A stretch of 64,000 nucleotides of DNA from Campanula takesimana (taxonomy: Eukaryota > Streptophyta > Magnoliopsida > Asterales > Campanulaceae), in assembly GCA_026119855.1 (NCBI GenBank), contig JAOWBW010000027.1, positions 970,623 to 1,034,622 of the forward strand. The letters are read 5' to 3'. Of this stretch, positions 56,189-64,000 are shown in pieces. The position numbers were made by a program, and so were the translations under genes. A model generated the notes under the pieces. That model was not told the origin of the DNA. It did not search any database and saw only the letters and a list, made by a program, of their open reading frames with translations. The first letter of the stretch is position 1, and each line of letters begins with the position of its first letter.

Positions 56189-56899
56189 GTCAAATAAAAA
56201 AAAAAAAAAAAAAAAAACTCTGGAATTACTATTGGAAGACACTCTTGCTGATCTCCAACAAAACATATTGCATATTGATCCACAAAATGATGAGCCCAGA
56301 CAGAGTGTTTGGCAACGCTGAACAAGGCAAAAGCAAGTGATTTTCTCAAGTAAATCCAGTTCCTCCCTCGTATATTATCCCTTTTCTCGAGTATATCTAG
56401 TTCGTCCTATATTATCCCTCTCCCAATCTAAGAAAGAAAGTAGCAGTAGAGAGAAGAGGGTGAAGCAATATGGCAAAAATCACCCTGTTTGTCATGCATG
56501 AATAATAATAATATTATGCGCAATAATCAACAAGTAACCTTAAATAGAGGCGAAACCAACAAAATATCAACAAATAGTTGCGTAAACTGAGATCTGTCTT
56601 CTTAAAACCTCCATCTGTTCATCCGTCATTACTTTCACATATAACCCACCCTCAGCACCACCGCCGCCGCTGCCGTTCTGGTGAAGTGGGTATTTGTTCC
56701 AATCCATCACTCTGTAATTTTCGTCTCCAAGATTCTTGATCCTTTCCATATGGAATCAATGGAAATAGAATGATGGTTGACTCCAAGTTGACTGGTGTAT
56801 TTTAGCAAAAGGGCTAAATTGACTGCGACATTCTTGCGGATGATTGATAATCATTGCGGGTCTCACGCTCTAGGAATAAAAGTTGACTTATTTTATTTA

Positions 56900-57166
56900 C
56901 TCCCTCCGTTTCAAAATATCTTTCGTTTTAGACTTTTTCACACGTATTAAGAAATGTAATTAATACTACACGTTAAAAAACCCATTTGCCCCTAAATAAT
57001 TCAATTTTTTAAGTGATTAAATGCGTGCATTAGAGATACTTCCACTATCATTAATAAGAGTATAATTGAGACAAAAGTGTAAAAGTGCATTGATAATTGT
57101 AAAGCGACAGATATTTTGAAACAATTTTTTACTCCTAAAGCGACAGATAATTTGAAACAGAGAGAG
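56900..57166. mobile_element. Stowaway MITE abutting the second Tat element
   Basis: Left end CTCCCTCCGTTTCAAAATAT, right end ATAATTTGAAACAGAGAGAG, TA at both sides. The inner AAAGCGACAGATA segment is duplicated near 57100 and 57138. The Tat LTR begins 4 bp beyond it. Confidence 0.8.
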
Positions 57167-57169
57167 TAT

Positions 57170-57648
57170 TGATGACGCCCTGAAATTTGGGGTCATAGAG
57201 AGCTCCCAAGATCATCAAGCGGGTCGGATATCCGGGTAAGAGGATCTGCAAAATGAGCACACCGTTAGGACCAAAGCCGGGTTTGACCCCGGCTTAGGCC
57301 CTCGGGTGTGAGAGTAAGATCTCTGAGGGAACTAAGAACAAGGCCTTGAATACATTGGGTGTGTGTATGTGTAAGAGAGCGAGAGGAGAGAGCACTCAAG
57401 AGAGTGTAGAGAGAGAGGGAGAGGAGAGAGCACTCAAAAGAGTGTAGAGAGAGAATGTAGAGAATAAATCATACCTTTCACCTTAGATGAGGAAGGGTAT
57501 ATATATGAGGGATAAAGGGTATATTTGTCCTTTTAAGGGGTCTCACCTTTAGTATATGGGGCAAGTATATAGGCTGTATATTTTGGGTATAAGGCCCGTA
57601 TAAGAGGGGTATAAGGATAAATATATCCAAAAAAGCCCAGGCTCATCA
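57170..57648 (-). repeat. 3' LTR of a second, partial Tat-type element
   Basis: 479 bp with 6-bp inverted ends TGATGA/TCATCA. It shares the layout and patches of sequence with the first Tat LTR (GTGTGAGAGTAAGAT block). A minus-strand TATATATA lies near 57492. A polypurine tract follows on the right, so the element body extends rightward beyond the window. Confidence 0.75.
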
Positions 57649-57661
57649 TAAGCCCCCTATT
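57649..57661 (-). promoter_or_regulatory. polypurine tract of the second Tat element
   Basis: Minus strand AATAGGGGGCTTA directly before the LTR, matching the tract of the first Tat element in type and position. Confidence 0.65.
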
Positions 57662-57829
57662 CCGAGCACTCGATTATTTATGGTCAGGGTGAGAAATATA
57701 CTCTTGGTCGAGACTGGCCTGAAAGCTGGAGCCCGGTGCCTGAAGACTGGCAAGAAGACGTGGCTCCCATAAGAGGGAAGTAAAACCTCAAACTGCGAGC
57801 TCGAACACATCGGATAGTGGACCGCGGCT

Positions 57830-58500
57830 GGTCGACTCAGAGATTCCCGAGGAGAAATAAAGCCCGCGCGTAACCTCCATAAGAGAAAGTGAGAGCTCGG
57901 GCTGCGAGCTTGCAAGATGAGGTAGTCGCTATAACATATAAAATAAGATCTCGGGCCGTGAACTCGGTCACATCGGGCAGCGGAGATCCTGGAGAGAGTC
58001 TGCAGATATACATCAGAGATTCCCGAGGATAACTAAATCAGGCATGTAGCCTTTAAATAATCATAAGTGAGCCGGGGATTCCTGAAATCAAAGGTCCAAC
58101 AGTGAATCTGAATATATAACTCGAAGATTCTCGAGGATAAACAAAGCGGGCACATAGCTTATGGATGAATAATCCAACAACGAGAATGTGACCGTTATAA
58201 TAAAAGAATAGAAGCTCTGGTTGAGAACTCGACCCATATATAAATAAACACCATAATACATATTGTCATCCCAGAGGGAGTCTGAATATATATCTCAGAG
58301 ATACCTGGGATGAAGACAACGGGAACATAGCCTGTAAATGTTATTCAATGATAGATGGAGATTCCCGACTATAGAAAAGAGAATACCATAAGATAATCAA
58401 AAGTCCCTTATGGAGTCTGAAAATATAACTCGGAGATTCCCGAGTATAAGAGTAATTTGGCCCCAAACCTCTATATGAGTGTTCCAATACTAAACGGGGA
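57830..58500. repeat. degenerate tandem repeats, about 100-180 bp period
   Basis: Blocks of the form GAGTCTGAATATATAACTC then AGATTCCCGAGGATAA and ACATAGCCT recur near 57840, 58010, 58110, 58280 and 58420 with many differences. Confidence 0.6.
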
Positions 58501-58600
58501 GAATAAGCCCCCGAGTTGCTTGAATAAGATGTGGTCCTCGAGTCGTGGGGAGCCATAAGATAAATAAACCTCTAGATTCAGAGGTTGCCAGCGACTAAGA

Positions 58601-59363
58601 TTAGGGATGGCAACGGGTCGGGGTCAGGTCAAATCAGGCCATATCCGAATCCGATCCGAACATTGGAACCCCTCTACCGAATCCAATCCGATCCGAATAT
58701 CCGAGATCCGCGCTCCGATCCGAGACCCGAACTGATCCGAATATCAGGTTCCCAAAAAAAAAAAACTAGGTTTGACAAATTTGGGTGAATTGGGGAAGCT
58801 AATCTAATCAATCAAACAAAACCAAAAAATCGAAATTCAATGGCTAAGAATTGTTAGATTACCTCAGTAGAGATGAAATTCGTTGGAGATGTAGTAGATT
58901 TCGAAGGAAATTGAGACCGATATTTGCAGTGCCGATGACTTCGAGGTAGAGAGGAACGATTGAAGGAGAAGCGGCGACGGAAAGGTAGAGAGGAACGATT
59001 GAAGGAGAAGCGGCGACGGCGGGCGGCGAGCTGCGACGGCGAGGAGCGGCAATGGCGAGGAGCGGCAACTGGAAGAAGCTCGTGTTTGACTTAGGGCGTA
59101 GAAACGAGAGAGAGACAGACAGCGGAGGATTTTTGATTTCTAAACCCTATTTTTCTCTTTTATAGGTAGGGTTGTGTGTATATTTTAATAAAAGGAGGGG
59201 TAATAATGAAAATTATGAGTAATGTATATGAATCGGGTCGGATCAGAAGGGCTGACCGAAACCGACCCGAAATCCGAACGGATCATAAAATTGCAAATTG
59301 AACCCGAAAATTACGGATCGGATCACCTCGGAACGGATCGGGTTCGGACAAATTGCCATCCCT
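58601..59363. mobile_element. hAT-type non-autonomous element
   Basis: 763 bp with ends TTAGGGATGGCAA and TTGCCATCCCT and a perfect 8-bp duplication GACTAAGA (58593-58600, 59364-59371). The ends and GATCCGAACC-rich subterminal zones match the MITE at 30679-31171, but the interior differs and includes a duplicated 34-bp block (GGTAGAGAGGAACGATTGAA at about 58944 and 58983). Confidence 0.9.
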
Positions 59364-59474
59364 GACTAAGACAGATAAAGGATGGACTTCCAATAGAACT
59401 CGTGGCGGACCTGTTAGGTCGGCCTAATGCCCTGAGATAAATGTGCAGCCCCCGAGTCGTGGGTCGTTGTAGGG

Positions 59475-59735
59475 CACAATAAGATGAGCCCGTAAACTTC
59501 ATAAGCAGATGATCGCGAAAGTGCCGTATATAAGATGAGCTCGGAGGCATCATAAATAAGATGAGCCCGTAGGCGTCCATAATAAGAAGTGCCTGTAAGC
59601 CTCCGTAATAAGAAGAGCTCGTAAGCGTCCAGAATAAGATTAGCCCGTGGGCTTCCATGATGAGAAGAGCCCGTAGGCGTCATAAATGATATGAGCCCGA
59701 AGGCATCATAATGAGATAAAACTGGAGGCATCATT
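59475..59735. repeat. about 27-30-bp tandem repeats
   Basis: Units of the type AATAAGATGAGCCCGTAGGC plus GTCCAT repeat about eight times with divergence. The same unit type returns at 60855-61275. Confidence 0.75.
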
Positions 59736-60854
59736 GCGCTTAGAGTCTTCGCTGTGCTACAGGTGTATCGATCACATATATATATTTTTTATAATAGCAT
59801 GTTGAAAGCCGAGTGAATAGATAGTAATTAAACCATATAATAAAATCATGGCATTTGCAGCATGTCGATTAAGCAAGTTTCACCAAGTAGTTTTCATGTC
59901 ATCGTGCACTTGTGAATTTTCTCATGGTAGTTTTCAAAGAATCAATTAATGACGGTTTAAAGCACATTTGAATCGATAATGTAGCATGCTTTTGGAAAGC
60001 GAGTAAACATATATGGCATGTCGTTTTGCGCATTTCGGGAAGTATAATTCCGCAACATTTAAACCAACATAATCATGTAATGCTATTTATCTATTGTTAA
60101 GATCAAGTTGATATATAGAACAAGGTATCATGTTGATCCAATACATTATATCGGGACGGAGCATATCCGCAATAAGGTGAATATTTACTGTACTCAAGTA
60201 ACAAATATTTTCATATGAATATTCTGAAGAGCATAATAATTCACCATATAAGTCATGGAAATAAGCATGGAATTTTACTCATGATCATGCATTTTTGTTT
60301 ATTGGGCACTCAAGTAACAAGTATTATTGCCAAGTAGCAGGTAGTAATGCATGCTAAATAGTTTTCGTTTACGCACAAAGTAATTGTAATACGCAATCAA
60401 GTGATTAATCATGCTCTCGATTTATTGACTAATAAAGGTATATGAAAAACATTTATTAAACTGAGAGGATAGAGAGATACGACGTGACGTTGATTGGCTT
60501 AGATTTGATAGATCCCGTTAAGTATTTAACGGATATAATAACGGTCTTCAGTCGATTGAGCCCCCAAGCTTCATAGATCGCCAACAATTTGGATGTATAA
60601 GTGTTGGACTCCAAATATATATAGACCTCTGGATAAAGAGGTTGTCGGGGACTGGACTTTCAGCGAAGTTTGCATCGAACATGAAGCCAGGTAGTTGTAA
60701 GGACATGAAGCCCCCGAGTTGCGGGGAACCATAAGGTACACGAACCTGCGTCGAGCTTTAAAATTGTTAGCCCGAAGGCTTGTTGAAGCGTCTGGTCGCG
60801 GGCATGATGTCAAACCGCCCGTAAGCTTTGCAATCGAATTAATTCGGAGCCGCA

Positions 60855-61275
60855 ATATATAAGATGAGCCCGGTGGCTCTGTAAATAGAATGAGCTCGAC
60901 CGCCTCGTGAATAAGATGTGCCCCATGGCATTTTAAGTGTGATGAGCTTGATTTCTTCTGATAGCTAGATAAATAAGTTGAGCACAACCACTTCGTAAAT
61001 AAAATGGAATCCGTAAGCCTTCATAAGAAGCTGAGCCCGATGGCTTCATAAATAAGATAAGCACGAACGCTTCATAAATAAGATAGGCCCGGTGGCGCAT
61101 ATATAAGAGAAGCACGATCTGTTGATGGGCCCGATGGCGCCATAAATAAGATAAGCACGACCGGTTCATGAATAAGATGGGCCCGATGGCGCCATAACTG
61201 AGATAAGCACGGCCGCTTCATGAATGGCGATTGAGGTATAAGGGGGAGTCGGCACCATAAATAAGATAAGCCCAG
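60855..61275. repeat. tandem repeats related to those at 59475-59735
   Basis: CATAAATAAGATAAGCACGA and CATAAATAAGATGGGCCCGATGG alternate, giving a higher-order period of about 55-60 bp. Confidence 0.75.
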
Positions 61276-61362
61276 TGACTTGTTGAGTACTCGGAGATTT
61301 CGAGACTTTGTCGATGCGTTCCATCTTTGCCCTTTGTTATACTTGGCTTTAACACAGGTTCT

Positions 61363-61638
61363 TCCGTTTTCGGGCATGCGATATAGCTCGAGGGCGTATG
61401 ACCGCGCATCGTACGTGTGAGCACGTGCCGGCATCCGTTTCCGGGCATGCGGTCTAGCTCAAGGGCGTATGACCGCGCATCGTACGTGAGAGTCACGGCA
61501 TCCGTTTCCGGGCATGCGGTCTAGCTCAAGGGCGTATGACCGCGCATCTACGTGAGAGTCACGGCATCCGTTTCCGGGCATGCGGTCTAGCTCGAGGGCG
61601 TATGACCGTGCATCGTAGGTGAGAGCACGTGCCGGCAT
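61363..61638. repeat. 66-72-bp tandem repeat, four copies
   Basis: Copies at 61363-61434, 61435-61501, 61502-61567 and 61568-61638 share CCGGGCATGCGGTCTAGCTC and GGGCGTATGACCGCGCATC. The outer copies have GAGCACGTGCCGGCATCC where the inner two have GAGTCACGGCATCC. Confidence 0.93.
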
Positions 61639-61710
61639 CCGCTAAGATTAGGCCCGGAGCCTGAGCGGGCTGACAATCTTTGTTATACTATTGTCATCTT
61701 TGTTATCTTT

Positions 61711-62160
61711 CTACCGGTGCTTTCTGGATGACTCGCCTACTCGGAGTAGGGCTTTTCTCGAACTTTCTACCCGCGCTTTCTGGATGACTCGCCTACTCGG
61801 AGTAGGGATTTTCTCGAACTTTTGCCTACTCGAAGTAGGGCTTTTCTCGAACTTTTGCCTACTCGGAGTAGGGCTTTTCTCGAACTTTCGCCTACTCGGA
61901 GTAGGGCTTTTCTCTAACTTTTGCCTATTCGGAGTAGGGATTTTCTCGAACTTTCGCCTACGCGGAGTAGGACTTTATTCGCCTACACGGGGGTAGGGAT
62001 TTTCTCACCTACACAAAGGTAGGGCTTTATTCGCCTACACGAGGGTAGGGCTTTTCTCGCCTACACGGAGGGTAGGGATTTTCTCTCCTACACGAGGGTA
62101 GGGATTTATTCGCCTACACGAGGGTAGGGCTTTTCTCGCCTACATGGGGTAGGGCTTTAA
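61711..62160. repeat. short tandem array with CCTACTCGGAGTAGG hairpin core
   Basis: Some 16 units of about 25-60 bp. Early units contain CCTACTCGGAGTAGG with GCTTTTCTCGAACTTT linkers; later ones have CCTACACGAGGGTAGGG. The flanks CCTAC and GTAGG that form a short stem are kept in nearly all units although the loop varies. Confidence 0.88.
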
Positions 62161-62385
62161 TGGATGGCAATCTTTGGGATTTAACTCGCTCGATCCATAT
62201 AGCAATTTTTCTGTTTCAAGGAGGGACGGCCTACTCGGAGTAGGATTTTGATGGATGGCAGTCTTTGGGAGTTAACCTGCTCGATCCATATAGCAATTTT
62301 TCCGTTTCAAGGAGGGACGGCCTACTCGGAGTAGGATTTTGATGGATGGCAGTCTTTGGGACTTAACCTGCTCGATCCATAAATA
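62161..62385. repeat. 91-bp tandem repeat, 2.5 copies
   Basis: Units start TGGATGGCARTCTTTGGGA at 62161, 62252 and 62343 and each complete one ends with the CCTACTCGGAGTAGG core, so this array grew from the neighbouring one. Confidence 0.9.
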
Positions 62386-64000
62386 TGCACGATCTTATTT
62401 GTTGTTCACGACCGATGAGAATATAGTGAAGCCCCTGAGTTTAACGGGTCAATAGCGCGAACAGAAATTGCACGAACAGAGGATAAATATTTTTATTTCT
62501 TCCACATCTGCAACAGACATATAGGAGGCGGTCTATGATTTTTTCTCGGGCTGGTAAACATGGATGTAATTGATCATGTCTTTATCCAGTTGCTTTTTGT
62601 GGCTAGTTTGAGCTATTTGACTCATCATTCCTTGCCATCAATGCTCTCACATCTTATTTCTGTTTTCCAAAAAGCTTGATAGAAACTTTACTTCTCTTTT
62701 GGTTTCCCACGTGCTTACTACTAGTAAGCCTTAGACATTTGTTCCTCTTCCCAAGAAATTGATTGCCTTTGTTCTTTTGAGTATTTTCTTTCTCAAAAAG
62801 TGACCGGTCACTAGAATAGCTCTTTCTCTCTACTCCTTCCGGCCATAGAGTTCACCAACAAACACCAACCGATTCTTGTCGCTAATTCTCTGGGCAAAAT
62901 GGTCGGCTCTGATGATAATGAGGCCTGAGGTCGTCTAGAAGGTGCCCGGGTTGCGGAGTGAGATGTCCAAGCAAGTTTGGAGGCCACCGGAGCGAGGTGG
63001 CTTGTGAGACCAGAGCTCGGGATGAGTGGCCCTTTCACCGGACTTAATGGCTGCCCGCAATTTAGACTGTTCGGAGCAGACTTGTTCTGAACTGGGTCCA
63101 GCCGGAACTAGGAGGTCTTCGCCGGAACTTGTCGGAGCTCACAATTAATTGTCCGGGGTGAGGTGGATTAGCCTGAGTGAGATCGGGTGACCGGACTGTA
63201 AGGTGGAGGTGACCGGAACGGGGTGAAAAGTCAGATATCACAGACTGGTAATGCCCGGAGGTCGGAATTCAAGAGATGCTCGGACTCTTAGTTTCTCGGG
63301 CTAGCCGGAGCTCATATTTTTGTCGTCGGAATTTATGGGACCATGCTAGACTACGAGGCGGGCTTGATTTTTCCCGGAGATCGGCAATCTGAAAAAGCTC
63401 GGTCGGAACTCACCGGAGTTCGCTTAAGGTCTGCCCGGAATTCATGAGAGTAAGCCGGAGTTCGCGGGGTGCGGTTTTTGAGATGCTGCGAGGAGGTGGT
63501 GTTGCACATAGTTCAGACGGCCAAAGTTTCATAACTTGAATCGCCGGAGTTCATGGATGCTCGCAGGTTACCGGGCAAAGAGATACTATACCCGGAGATC
63601 GCAGATCTAAGATTTTCTTCGTTCACGAGGCTGCCCAGAGATCATATTTAAGATTAGCCGGCCAGAATTGCTAGGATTTTCAAATTAGTTCCACATTTTT
63701 TCATGTCTTTCATCATTAGACCGGCATCTCTGACTGAAATTAACTATCAACTTCCAGCTTCATATCAGCCCCGCTCTATATCAAATTGGTTCCACAATTT
63801 TTTCATGTCTTTCTCGATTCGCCGGAGCTCGGGGTTCGTTTGAGTGCGGAATGCGACCGGAGTACAACAGAAGCTTTACCCGATTAAATAAGAGTTCACC
63901 AAGCTGTGGTCAATCCCCGGAGCGAGTAGCTTTGGTCGGGCAAACTGACGGACGGATTTTCACGGGCAGCTTACTACCTTGTGCGGGCATGGGATTATCT
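62386..64000. other. GC-richer terminal stretch, no gene recognised
   Basis: The motif CCGGARYTC or close variants recurs irregularly about ten times between 63100 and 63850. Short open frames occur on both strands but none has a recognisable domain. It may be a decayed plus-strand accessory gene of the Tat element. Confidence 0.4.

Larger units (their letters stand above)
54912..56749 (-). pseudogene. WOX13: WOX13-type homeobox gene, probably damaged
   Basis: Minus-strand exons about 56572-56749, 55263-55696 and 54912-55000. Exon 1 begins MERIKNLGDENYRVMDWNKY and has the clade motif YVKVMTDEQMEVLRRQISVY. Exon 2 holds a complete WUSCHEL-type homeodomain (RWTPTPVQLQVLERIFEQGS, then KIKDITSKLSKHGQISETNV and NWFQNRRARSKRKQ) of the ancient WOX13 clade. 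Exon 3 has the C-terminal LLMEKMEIPGS motif. Problems: the short segment that normally joins exon 1 to the AGIRLGNPYGDP block is missing, and the frame of the homeodomain does not match the one that splices correctly into exon 3 (a 1-bp shift after about 55340). An unrecognised small exon or intron could explain either. Confidence 0.8.
57649..64000 (-). mobile_element. 3' region of the second Tat-type element
   Basis: At least 6.3 kb with no gag or pol coding seen, so pol must lie beyond 64000. Most of it is several families of tandem repeats interrupted by one hAT-type insertion. Compared with the first element's 5.9-kb 3' region it has no intact plus-strand ORF. 59760-60560 is AT-rich with nothing recognised. 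Confidence 0.6.

Noticed and set aside
57646..57915. 89-residue minus-strand frame right of the second Tat LTR
   Set aside because: It overlaps the polypurine tract and degenerate repeats and has no domain; pol is not expected here.
61691..61996. 101-residue frame with repeated GVGLFSNF units
   Set aside because: It is only the translation of the short tandem array; unit lengths that happen to keep frame explain it.
62811..63038. 75-residue minus-strand Ser/Arg-rich frame
   Set aside because: Composition reflects the GC-rich repeat region; no start context or homology could be recognised.

Overview
The window is eudicot-type plant nuclear DNA: GT-AG introns, LTR retrotransposons with plant-specific features (a second, archaeal-type RNase H; an antisense accessory gene; an initiator-Met primer site), Stowaway and hAT MITEs, and exons of plant gene families (FANCJ-like helicase, EH/Pan1 endocytic protein, WOX13 homeobox). 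The species cannot be fixed from sequence alone. Gene content is low and every host gene seen carries lesions; transposon nests dominate.

Layout. 1-1013: host flank with a MITE nested in a MITE. 1019-14842: a complete minus-strand Ty3/gypsy element of the Tat type (Retand/Grande-like), 672-bp LTRs, TSD AATTT, tRNA-Glu-like primer site, one long gag-pol frame broken by a single stop, and a 3' region with a spliced plus-strand gene, a second acidic plus-strand ORF and nine 47-bp palindromic tandem repeats. 14848-20852: host DNA with a minus-strand, 5'-truncated EH/Pan1 pseudogene. 21020-24223: a 5'-truncated chromovirus. 24439-26389: a solo LTR. 26481-31722: a Tork-like Ty1/copia element carrying a hAT MITE. 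31812-53152: a plus-strand FANCJ/BRIP1-like helicase pseudogene whose introns hold a solo LTR and many MITEs and whose C-terminal exon is split by a second copia element (46486-51488, minus strand). 54912-56749: a minus-strand WOX13-type gene. 57170-64000: left LTR and long repeat-filled 3' region of a second Tat-type element running off the window.

The most unusual signal is shared by four LTRs from at least two superfamilies (copia pair, solo LTR 36228-36864, solo LTR 24439-26389). Each carries two doublets of GC-rich sites at almost the same spacing (about 22-26 / 50-54 / 22-26 bp) although the core sequence differs between elements. Also notable are the spliced antisense gene with a housekeeping-like promoter in the first Tat element, and tandem repeats in both Tat elements whose units keep a hairpin stem, in one case through compensatory changes.

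The host genes do not form a working unit. FANCJ (DNA repair helicase), EH/Pan1 (TPLATE-complex endocytosis) and WOX13 (transcription factor) are all decayed or doubtful, which suggests a non-recombining or dispensable chromosomal region.
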